DNA of 64,000 bases. Origin: Tribonema minus (lineage: Eukaryota > Sar > Xanthophyceae > Tribonematales > Tribonemataceae). The stretch is from positions 1,736,001-1,800,000 of the forward strand of contig JAFCMP010000445.1 in NCBI GenBank assembly GCA_017506865.1. Direction: 5' to 3'. Under the pieces are notes generated by a model. The model had not been told where the DNA came from, did not search any database, and saw nothing but the letters and a program-made list of their open reading frames with translations. Shown here piece by piece: positions 45,665 to 55,587 of the stretch (its first letter is position 1; each line of letters begins with the position of its first letter). Made by a program: the position numbers and the translations under genes.

Positions 45665-45890
45665 CATTGCAGAATTGCTCTCAAAGCGGCTGTTGAGTAT
45701 GTACTCGAGCCATTGCCATCTTGCTGACGTCATTTTGACGGCCGACTCGAGTCGGCGAGCTGCTGTAGATAAGCTGCTGCTGGACGCCATGTTGGTTGAC
45801 AAGCTGGGCGCCACCGCCACAGCACCCTGCAGCGCACTGCTGCATGTTATGCTGCAGTCTGTACAGTTCACAGGAGATTGCCTGGCGTAA
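45665..45890 (-). CDS. Pmp-repeat exon
   Basis: Ends at a strong donor (AATG/GTGAGTG). Encodes CTDCSITCSSALQGAVAVA and a final RFESNSAM, the F-x-x-N-x-A signature at an exon end as in the other copies. The 5' edge is not certain. The middle (about 40 residues) is atypical for Pmp. Confidence 0.55.
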
Positions 45891-46139
45891 ACTGCTCCCC
45901 CCATGCCGCTAGGCGCAGCACAGCTATAGAACATTGTGCGGAGCACCAACAAAATTCCTGGACCAGCAGCATGAACACATCCGCCATCACCTGCAACACA
46001 AGCACAAACCAAACTTCAACATGTGATAAATGGGCAGTATAAAGCAAGAAAAACGCAGAGGGAGAGCGCAGTGAATGGAGTGGCAACGCCTAGTGTAAAT
46101 GATGAACATGCACCATGGTACTGATTGACAGAACCGGTG

Positions 46140-47095
46140 GTGATCATGGAATACACAACAGATAAATTATGTTGCTTGGGCAATAGGCGCTGCCACAGCA
46201 TGTCACAGGCACAAAGCAATACTTCTACTTAGAACTATACAAGCATTCCCCCTGCGGGGCCCTTGGGGTCGGACCCCTTGGCATCTAATTGCAGTGTTAC
46301 TACTGCAACACTGAACTGAATTTCCTTTAGCTTATGGGACACTGAAACACATGATGAAAGCTGTTGGTATCCTGCGGACCTCTGGAGGACCTCTTGAAAT
46401 CTCAGCTATGCAGTGCGCTTACGAAGAGCCAAATCAGTACCTTTTCGTGTCAGTAATTGTTGCTGATCATCTTTGTGAGCAATGCACTATATGGTGGTGC
46501 ATTTACTGCAGTCTGAGACTGCCAGTGCCATGTGCATATATGCAGTGCTTGATCATGATGGTGATATGTGGTGCTTGAGACCCAACCTAAGTGTGCAGTG
46601 AGACGAACGGCGAGGCTTGCAGCATGAGTGAACATATGTTGTTGTGCCACAGTGATGGTCAATACCGGACCGTCGAGCTTCCGGGTCAGGTCACAGGAAG
46701 CCACACATAGTGACGAATTTAGCGCAGTATGTAAATTACTAATTAACAAAGATCAGAGTCAAACTGTTTGGGCGGAGGGCGGGCGGGTCCAAATAGCATT
46801 CACTGTGGCACCCGCCAGGTGTCTGTCTTTCAAAGTAGTTAGGCACCATGTAGAGGTGTTGTAACAATTGAAACTGCACTGCAAGCTCCCTTTATTACCG
46901 CAAGTGCCGTCTCTGTGACTCAGAGTCAGGCTGCTGTGATTGGCAGTGCATCATATGAAAGCTTTCTAGGGCAGCTGTGTAGATGTCTGAACACCCTCAT
47001 GGAATACACAACAGATGATTTATGGTGCTTGGGCATTAGGCGCTGCCACAGCATGTCACAGGCATCAAGCAATACTTCTAGAAGTATATAATTTC
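46140..47095. repeat. Two copies of a 95-bp repeat
   Basis: About 46147-46241 and 46999-47091 share GGAATACACAACAGAT, TAGGCGCTGCCACAGCATGT and AAGCAATACTTCTA at about 90% identity, offset about 852 bp, same orientation. Function unknown; a probable short interspersed repeat. Confidence 0.8.
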
Positions 47096-48428
47096 ATCTA
47101 CTAAGACAGGCTTATGTGCCTCAACACCCTTCAAGGATGTCAGGGCATGACAGTGCCTGTTAAAGACAGCCTTGCATCATGCTGCACCAACCTTGCGCGT
47201 GTATGTATATGTCTGTTGGGGGTAAATCAGATATGAAGTTTGACCTCCACGGTGTCGTTTGCCTCAAGCGCAAATGGTCATCTGGCACCGTCATGCAATG
47301 TGCAACTTGCAATTGGATCCACAAGCCCTGACAGCATTGTGCTTGCCGGTGTCGATGAGACCATGGAAGCGGCAGTGGCAGTCGCTGCAGCCGTGCTTCT
47401 GTGGCTGGTGGGGACTCCGAGGAGAATTTCTATCTTTGCCAGGTAAGGTGGCTGTGAAAGTACCAGGCATGCCCAACAATTTTTTACAGGAGCAGCCGTT
47501 TCGTGGACCTGTGTTCAGATGTCATCGCTGGCACTGAACAGTCATTATCACCCCTTATCTGTGGCTGGCAAACCTAAGACTCCGTGGCACATCATGCGTA
47601 GTATATCTTTTTGAGCCAGCGACACCCGGCCGGCCGGCAGGGAGGGAGACAAAGCTCTGCAATAAACTTCATGCAACTGTAATCAATGCCACGGCCTAGG
47701 CAACGGCAACACAGTGAGGTTGAACTTCTCATATGTTCTGCTACTGTTACTAGCATTTGATGCAGAAAAGCAGCTTGGGCCTGGACTGACTCTTGTGCAA
47801 CTGGAGACATCCTATCTTAAAGTGGCTCTTAGACCACAGAATACCATTGTAAGAGAGTGATATAACCCATGATGCGATTTCAAGGAATCTGGACAAAATT
47901 GCAGAGTAAAATGCAAACCTGATAAGGCAATGCATTGCAGCATTTGATGCAAACCTGATAAGGCAATGCACTGCAGCACTTAAATGGGTGAACACATTAT
48001 CTGACACAGGACCCCTCAGAGGGGGTCGGGCTCGGGATTATCGGCCAGCTGCTCAAGTAGCAAGTGCGTTTTATGCAGCTGCCCATCAAATACCTTTGCA
48101 ATTGCGTTTATGTTCATCATTGTCAGTCCAAAGATAAGCTGCGCTCAAAGCGGTGTTTGCATACAGCACGCCCTCCAAGTGATATTTTGATTCTGATTCA
48201 TGTAAGATGCAAACCTCTCCCGGATCACTCGCCTTACAAAGAAAGCATCAAAATCATCGGATTTGAAGCAGCGACAGGCTGCACTTGCCACTGCGCTCAG
48301 CAGCCTACTTCAACAAAAACCTACCAAGCGCGTCAGCCCCCATCAAACTGATTGATGCCTCGTTCTTGCCAGCCACCACATGGGATGGCGGTTTGGTATT
48401 CTGCTGTCACCGGCTGCCCCTATAGCCA

Positions 48429-48488
48429 ACTGCCCCTATAGGGGCAGTCGGCGACTAACGGGGCAGTCGGCGACTAACGGGGCAGTCG
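48429..48488. repeat. Palindrome followed by a 21-bp tandem repeat
   Basis: 48429-48448 is a perfect 20-bp palindrome centred on CCTATAGG. GGGGCAGTCGGCGACTAAC then repeats from 48441, with its GGGGCAGT shared with the palindrome's right arm. Strong cruciform potential. Confidence 0.85.
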
Positions 48489-48849
48489 ATGGCAGCAGCA
48501 GCGGTGCGGCTCCGACCACCAGCGCGCTCTGAAGTGTGTGTGCGCAGCGTATGTGCTTACTTTTCTGACAGCATCTTACAAGTAGAAGGCTTCCAACACA
48601 CGCACACCATCGACCCAATGGCCTGAGAATTGTAAAAAAAACAATTACATAAATACGCCCTCAAGCACAATCTATGAGGCTCGGGCCAGCGCCGACCTCC
48701 GGTCAGACGCTGGCACCTTTTCGGAATCCCTCGCCTACTATTATTGCGGTTATGCTGGGGAGTAGATTTACAGAGAGTGATCAGCCGAACACCTGCTGGG
48801 AAGATACCATGTCATACTTCAAGGCTTGGTTTAGTGAGCGGTGTGTTCA

Positions 48850-49100
48850 AACTCTGTCACTGTCATTCTGCAATTTTTCAAGCTGCGTCTGTATGTTGTC
48901 GATCAAGAGTGGGACTGGCAACAGCAACATCAGCCAAACATGTGGAACAACTAAATCCAATGCAGGCACGTGGCCATGGTAACAGTGGCCCTCAACGGAG
49001 GCAAAACTGCTGTTAAAGGTGGAATCCGCAATTGTCATGGAGGCGCTGCCATGCTTGCCGATGGCTCCACCTGTGCAGTGCGCTCCGCAAACAAGCACCA
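48850..49100 (-). CDS. Pmp-repeat exon, degenerate donor
   Basis: Encodes AHCTGGAIGKHGSASMT and STFNSSFAS, one Pmp repeat. Aligned with the copy at 49587-49680, the donor GT has become TT after GCCTCCG, so it may not splice. A roughly 41-bp tandem repeat (CAAGCACCATGCAGGTGG) lies just upstream at about 49093-49175. Confidence 0.55.
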
Positions 49101-49586
49101 TGCAGGTGGAGGTGGCAAGATCAACGCATGCATGCAAACAAGCACCATGCAGGTGGAGGTGGCAAGATCAACGCATGCAAACTTCTTAGCAACAAACTGC
49201 AAGTGCATCATCATGCAGATGCCGTAAATGCGAACACCACGGCAGGTACTGCGCAGGTACCGCACATGCCGCCAGTAGGTCCAAGCAGGCTGCGTGAACA
49301 TTCACTCACCATCACCATCTGCCAAAATCATCGTATGCCGTGCACAGATGAGATGGCAACCACCATAACATAGCCAGCGCCAGCACCAATCCAAAGTGCC
49401 ACAAGCGCCGCCGCCGCCGGCCGCCAAACGTCAGGACCAACATAGCACAGAAAGTTAGTACCAGTTCTTTGTGAAGAAGTCAGCAGAAGCTGCATCAGGC
49501 GGGTCCCACCACACCAGTGTGCTGACACAGCTGCAGCAGCTGCAAGACATACAAATACGTGCAACCAGCGAGGGCACGTCATTTAC

Positions 49587-49680
49587 CTGTTGCAGAGCTG
49601 TTGGTGAAAGTTGAGGTAGAGACTGACATGGCTTTGCCATCGTGGTTTATCAGGGCCCCACCTGTGCAATGCGCGCCAAA
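49587..49680 (-). CDS. Pmp-repeat exon
   Basis: Encodes AHCTGGALINHDGKAMS and STFTNSSAT, ending at donor CAACAG/GTAAATG (49586). It is a paralogue of the copies near 49080, 50500 and 53600, showing tandem expansion of one-repeat exons. The acceptor is not fixed. Confidence 0.6.
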
Positions 49681-50468
49681 GTCAAATGGCAAGCGTAAAG
49701 ATGTCATGACATTTGTCAAGCACAGCTCAAGTTCCGGTGCGCATGTCAATGCGATAAAGCAGCAACAGCAGCAGCAGCAGCAGCAACAGCAGGCGCAGCA
49801 GTACCTAGATGTGGCTAGAATCAGAGCTCGCTGACACAGTCATCCGATGCGACGTTATCACAGGAGACGTGATGCGTCAGAAGTTTCCTTGCCAGTCACC
49901 GGCTGTCAAGGAACGGTGAAAGTTGGGTTGGTTCGCAATCGTCGCGACAAAGCCGCCGCCATTGAAGAGGGCCAACCGACATTGCATCAGGCGTTGCAAG
50001 CCGAACATCAAGAGGCATGCACAGATAAAAGTTGAGTGAGCAGCCACCATCAACATGCAACATGAATGCAAACGCCACACCATCACCCGAGGCGATTGCG
50101 ATGCAGACACAGCACATGTGCTTCTCCACAGGAGAACAGACACATCACCAATGCGGCAGTAGCAAGCTCGCCATGGCAGATTTTATGCTGCGATCATGAG
50201 CAATCAGCGCGGGCGCGTCATCCACTGCTTGCAAAATCTGAAGTCAGTTTGAAAGCATATTGGCAAGCTTTGCGGAGCAGCTGCCGTCAATGGCCCCTCA
50301 TTGTTGCTTATGCACCGCAGCCAGACACAAAACGGTGAAGTGCAGAGGCAGAGTGAGCATTGCCACGCAAATGAGCAAGGAAGCAAGCAGCAGCCATCAG
50401 CGTGCAAATGCCATCACACCCAATCATGTGCCGTAACAATCAAAGTCTGTAGGTACTGCAGTGCTCAC

Positions 50469-50545
50469 CATGTGCAGAGTTATTGGCAAAAAATGAGTTG
50501 ACAACTGCGTACTTGTCACCATTGTAATTGGAGATGGCTCCACCT
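50469..50545 (-). CDS. Pmp-repeat exon
   Basis: Encodes LGGAISNYNGDKYAVV and SFFANNSAH, ending at donor CATG/GTGAGC (50468). One clean Pmp unit; presumed part of the same receptor ectodomain. Confidence 0.6.
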
Positions 50546-51596
50546 AAGCAAAGCACCGGTGTTGACAGCCAGGGGAAGTTAGCAGCCTGGGACATATTGG
50601 CATGTGCGTTGCTGCAAAAAAAGGGACCTGCATCTCAAGACGGGGCCCATAGTGTGAACTCTCCAAATGGACTGCTGCTCAATTGTCATGATGTTGTTGT
50701 GAACAGTATTCATACTGATAATAATTTGCCTATACCAACGCTTCAAAAAATTCGTCTAGAACTTGGGAATTGAAAAGTTACCTCAGTGTTTGCTAAGCAT
50801 GGAAATTGAACTCCACATTTGAAAAGCGCTCAGTGCTCATGATGGAATCCTAGCCAATTTCAGCGCTGGTGCCTGTAGCCTCAACATCATGTTGTTGGTG
50901 TTGGTTGTTGTGTTGTTGTTGCGGAAGTGCCACAATGAACGCTGGTACGGTTCAACCAGACTTGACTAAAGTGGTTCAATGCTGGGTCCCAATTTCCTTT
51001 CCACATCCAGTTTTTCCAAGCGCAAACCTCGATTGTGGTGCAGCCTCAGCAGCTGCACCACAACCAAACCTCACCAAAACGAACAGCGCATGCAACACCA
51101 GTATGCAACTACAACATGCTATGGCACCTATCTTGAAACAACTGCCATCACTCTAACGGCCTATGGAGCATGCAGTGCTCTTTGTAAGTGGGTCAAATTG
51201 CACAAGCTCAAAGTTGGCACAGGAACATAAACCTTAACCCTAGAACTGGGAGCGAGCAATCATGGAAGGTGTAGGCCAATCCTGAAGCACAAGCGGTGCA
51301 TTGTGAAACCCTTGCAGTTGTCTTTTGCTGATGCTGCAGTTTGTTTTACATCTGAGAGCGTCCAGGTAACCACCGTGCCAGAGATGAACAATCCGAGAGC
51401 CTCATGCAGACACAAACAAGACTAGCGGGCAGTGCATGTGTCTATAAGAATGAAAAGGAAGAACCAGCAGGCAATATTAGCATCAGCTGTGCGATGTCAA
51501 CATCATTACATCGCGTTTCTTTCAACCTTCATTCAATATGTCCAGCGCATTATTCTATTGTTATAAATGAGACACAACAGAAAGATAAGTCGTGAC

Positions 51597-53260
51597 TCAT
51601 GCCTTGCCACTAACCAACTGCCAAGTTATGATGGAAGTCGAGTCGGCATCCACCGCCGCAGCAGCCGCCATCAGTGCAGTTGGCAACCCCATGTGGCCAG
51701 ACGCATCACAGGCAGATGTGACGACTCGGAGGAGAAATAAGATGAGCAAAGAAAGAGTCAGCGCAGTGGCAGGTTTACAGGAGCGCAGCAGCAACAGCAG
51801 CAGCACCAGCAGAAGCATGCAGATGACACAACACAAAACCACATCACAGCTTCCACGCATGCCGTCATCGCAACAGTGTGCAACCAACTCAATAAATCGG
51901 TCAGGCTGCATCACTCATCCCCTGCCGCGTTAGTTGGAGTCAGTCAAAGCGAGGTATGTCATGGCAGAGTGCAGATGGCGGCCCACTGGACCCACATGGT
52001 TGGCAGGCCAAAGGCTGCTATGAGAGAGGCACCGAGACGGTCAGCGCAAGCGCATGTAAATACACCCAATCTCGCTGATACAAAAGCGTGCACCACCATG
52101 ACAGATGGAGTAACATTAAAACAAAAAGTTTTTTTTTCTGTTGAAAACTTGGATAAGGCCGTGATGTAACCACCTGCTGAGGCAGTGGTGGACAACCACC
52201 AGTTCTGACTGGCAAAAAAGGCGTGCGCCGCCACAACACGGCCATACCCAGCTACATATGGCAATGTCTTGTTCCTACTTAAGCCAGCTGGACCCCTGAT
52301 TGGCACAACACTTGGCTCTGAAACTATTCAAGCCCGGGTCGTTCATTTGCGGAACAGATTTTTGCCGAATTGCTTTCTTATATACAAAGCGCGTGTGTGC
52401 ATCTTGCATGTGCTGTTGCAATGCGCCAACTGCAAGTTATTGTTGCTGCAAAGCGCGCATGCTAGCAGGTGTCATCTTGAAGATATCTGTGATGCGCTGC
52501 TGCCTTCTCAAATTTTCAGCCTACCTTGAGCCTGTTGTAGCTTCTTGCGAGCGATGGCAGGCAGGTTGCTTTTGTGACAAGTGGGATATATCATACAAGA
52601 AGTCATCATCTTGAACTCTGATGCCCGCGCTTTCAGGACACCACCAGCATCGTGTGGGCCTGCTGTGTGATGAGTACAGTGGTCTCATAGAGGCGACCCT
52701 ATTTAAAGCCTCTGAATACAAGGGCTAAATGTACTCACACATCTGATGTGTATAACTGCCGCATCCAATGGCCAGCTTCAAGTTGTAGTATTCGCACATC
52801 TGATGTATACAACTGCCGCATCCAATTCAGTAGCTGGCCGGCTTGAAACGTGACAAAATGGCAACTCAACTCCCATTGCTCCGATAGCCTATAGCGCGTG
52901 TGCTGCTTTGCAGCTGTGAGTGTCAAATTGCACAAGATTAGTTTGACGGTTACGTATTGTTCCCTTGTAATGACTTCATAGGGTGAGATCATGAAAGGTG
53001 CGGGCAACATAGATGCACGCCAAAGTCCGTGCAGTTGACGTTCGCCAGTGATTGAAAGACCTTCAGCGCATTACAAGACACTTGCGGTGTGCCTCAACTG
53101 GTATGTCAACCCAAACTCTCTCATAAACTGAAAAAAAAAAAAACGTAAGTGATGCCTTGTCACTGACCAACTGCAGCGTTTCATTGGAAGGCGGGTTGGC
53201 ATCCACCACAGCAGCAGTCGCCATCAGTGCAGTTGCCCGCCGATGTTGCCACATGCACCA
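51597..53260. repeat. Two diverged copies of a coding-like segment
   Basis: On the minus strand, about 51700-51597 and 53245-53145 share CAACTGCACTGATGGCG, GTGGATGCC and CAGTTGGT.AGTG.CAAGGC. One frame (TALMA, VDA, QLVS.KA) is open in both, suggesting a former or real exon. A 45-bp direct repeat (TCTGATGTAT, AACTGCCGCATCCAAT) lies at about 52740-52825. Confidence 0.45.
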
Positions 53261-53544
53261 CGGGCAGATATCAAACGGGAAGCAGAATGAGCACAGAAAG
53301 TGTCAGCGCAGGCGCATGTTAACATGAGCCCAGCATCAACAGCAGAGCCACAGAAATAGACAGCACAAGTGCTTGTTGACACACAGGCAGCAGCTGCTGC
53401 AGTGCTGCAATATAGCAGCAGCATGCATGCCACGGTCAAAAAAAGGTTTGCAACATTGTATATGTAGTGACATTCCATATAGGATAGAAATACGTGTTTA
53501 GCGTGATTTCCGTAGGCAGAAAACAACAAGCAGAAAACGTAAAA

Positions 53545-53635
53545 GGATGAACTCAGTACCAGCTTCAGCAGCAACTGTCACGTTGGTGCCCCCCACATTG
53601 TAAATCGCGCCACCGGTGCAATGCGCCACAGATGA
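53545..53635 (-). CDS. Pmp-repeat exon, most 5' copy seen
   Basis: Encodes VAHCTGGAIYNVGGTNVT followed by VAAEAG and a GTACTG donor-like site. CTCAGTACCAGCTTCAGCA within it recurs at about 53704, an exon-edge duplication. If all Pmp exons belong to one gene, that gene spans at least 17 kb. Confidence 0.5.
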
Positions 53636-53934
53636 ACACCAAAGGCAGAAAACAAGCAGAACGCGTAAAAGGATGCATCGTAAAAGGATGCATCCATCAG
53701 AAACTCAGTACCAGCTTCAGCAGGCAGACACCTCACTGTTACAGTTATTAAAACCTACTGACACAGACATCAAGCGCTGTGGTAATCTAACTTTGCCACG
53801 AGACCGAAAAGCTTGAGTCAGTGTGCATTCAAGCAGGACAGCATCCCCCTTTTGGACGATGTACTTGTATTTATAAAGGCCCCAGGGAGGCCGGGTTGCC
53901 TATGCAATCGAAAAGCTTGCGTCAACGCAGCAGC

Positions 53935-55572
53935 CTAGTCTGCGCTGTGCCCTAGGAGTTTGGATACCGGCGCCGCAACACAGCCCAGCATTCGCGCTCC
54001 ACGTGTGTATGCCATGACGCGCTCCGCCAACTCCCGCGCCAGCGATATGCTCAGCTCAATGTGGATCTGACGCTTAGCTAACCCGGCCTTGCGTAACACA
54101 TCTGCCTTCCCCCCCCCTGAGCACAGTGCTGAGTGCAATGCCAACTCCTTAACAAAAAGGCTTGTCTGCTTGCCCAGCCGTCCGTACGACTCCTGCACGA
54201 ATGGCACAAAAGCCCAAGATGACGTCAAGGTGCCGGTGTGGTGCTTGACCTTCGCGTCCTCCCCCACCCCAGCAGCATAGCCGTCCGTGTTCGAGGCATT
54301 TGTTTTGCCTGTCAGGTACGAGCTCGCTGTGGGCGCGCGCACACTTGTGTCTAGCACTATTCCCTTGTTACGGTATGCACTGCTAAAGTGCAGACACCCT
54401 GGGTCAATGACTGTGTCCGCCCGATACCCCGGTACCTTGAAGACGCTAGCGTCCTCATTGCGGACAATAGAGACATGGTGCTGTCTCAAGATGCGCTGTA
54501 GGCACCGCTTTTGGGCAGTGTGTGTCGCGTTGTGCCCCCGTATGTGCTGGCTGGGGCAGCTGATCGCATGCGTGGAGGTGGGGCTCACGTCACTGCACCG
54601 CCATGGGCACACCTCGCCCTGTATGCCCCACCCGTCTATAAAGATCGCAACCAAAATCATCGTGGCTGCTGCCATACTGGACATGGGCGCCGCACCCGGG
54701 CGGTCATTGGCAGCGGGTGGCACGCTCATCCACGCCATTGCCCCGGACGCACGCTGGCTGCGCAGCTGCGCCAGGACCCGCGCGCTAGCCTGTTGGCGGC
54801 GGCGGCTGGTGTCACGCGAGTCACCAATAAGTGTAGCCTGCGTCGGCTTGCCCACGGCACCAGCCGAGGCAGCCTCTAGGTCCTCCACCAGGCAGTCCTC
54901 GTATTGACGTCGAAGAACATTTGAAAGGCCGGCTTGTAGTCCGTGCGTGAAGTGACCGCGCCGGCGGCGGGGCACTACCTTGAAGTTCCTGCAGATCTCG
55001 TCAGCATAGGCCTCCCAGTCGTCGTCGTCGTCCTCCTGCCCGCCGCTGCAGCTGCTTTCTTCCGCGCTAGTTTGTGTTTTAGCGGGCGTGGAAGAGGCAG
55101 CCGCGGCAGCGGCTTGAGGGCCAGGTACGGTCGCCGCCGCAGCGGCCGCCTCGGCGCCAGACACAATGCCGTGGGTGTGTGGGGCTGGCTCAGTGGTCCT
55201 CGTCTCCGTGATGGCAGTTGCGGCGTAGATCGCTTGCACCGCAGTGGGGAGCGTCGACGCTGCGGCCGTCGTATCTGCTGCCCACCGTAGCAACGATGCT
55301 GGGAGCTGCTCGGCCACAGCTGTGCGTGATTTTTCGCCGCCACCAGCTGTCAGCGCTCGCGTAGAGCGTCGCACGGCCTCGATGATTGGCGGCAGTCCCT
55401 GGTCCTCGCGTATTGCGCATGAGTGCTGCGCGAACCAGGTGACTGCGCCGTGTTCGTCAGTGCCGAGCCTCAGGGCCCCTGCTGCCACAGTGGCATAAAT
55501 TATTGCAGGCCGCAGTGTTGTGCATGCCTGGGCCGTGTATGCGGCTGGTGCCAGTAGCCCCAAAAGCGGCAT
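53935..55572 (-). CDS. Retroelement C-terminal nuclease-like domain
   Basis: 545 residues in the RT frame, separated from it by one TGA. It begins GLLAPAAYTAQACTTLRPA, the usual post-thumb segment. After a variable Ala/Asp-rich linker comes a Cys/His knuckle (CPWRCSD, HAISCPS, HIRGHNATH), then RADTVIDPG, IVLDTSVRAP, a lysine-bearing AKVKHH and FVPFVQESYGRLG. The spaced Asp, Asp and Lys plus the F-P-x-x-x-E-S-x-G block match the restriction-like (PD-(D/E)xK) endonuclease that nicks the target in this class of element. The catalytic set looks nearly complete; exact residues need alignment. Confidence 0.7.
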   Translation of the reverse strand: MPLLGLLAPAAYTAQACTTLRPAIIYATVAAGALRLGTDEHGAVTWFAQHSCAIREDQGLPPIIEAVRRSTRALTAGGGEKSRTAVAEQLPASLLRWAADTTAAASTLPTAVQAIYAATAITETRTTEPAPHTHGIVSGAEAAAAAATVPGPQAAAAAASSTPAKTQTSAEESSCSGGQEDDDDDWEAYADEICRNFKVVPRRRRGHFTHGLQAGLSNVLRRQYEDCLVEDLEAASAGAVGKPTQATLIGDSRDTSRRRQQASARVLAQLRSQRASGAMAWMSVPPAANDRPGAAPMSSMAAATMILVAIFIDGWGIQGEVCPWRCSDVSPTSTHAISCPSQHIRGHNATHTAQKRCLQRILRQHHVSIVRNEDASVFKVPGYRADTVIDPGCLHFSSAYRNKGIVLDTSVRAPTASSYLTGKTNASNTDGYAAGVGEDAKVKHHTGTLTSSWAFVPFVQESYGRLGKQTSLFVKELALHSALCSGGGKADVLRKAGLAKRQIHIELSISLARELAERVMAYTRGARMLGCVAAPVSKLLGHSAD

Positions 55573-55587
55573 GCCCAGACCGCCTCG

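Larger units (their letters stand above)
46000..48840. other. Intronic or intergenic stretch
   Basis: No supported exon. Besides the 95-bp repeat it has a palindrome and 21-bp tandem repeat at 48429-48488. Confidence 0.45.

Noticed and set aside
46235..46285. GC-rich imperfect inverted repeat as a terminator or RNA gene
   Set aside because: Stem is only 6-7 bp and no tRNA-like or snRNA-like boxes surround it.
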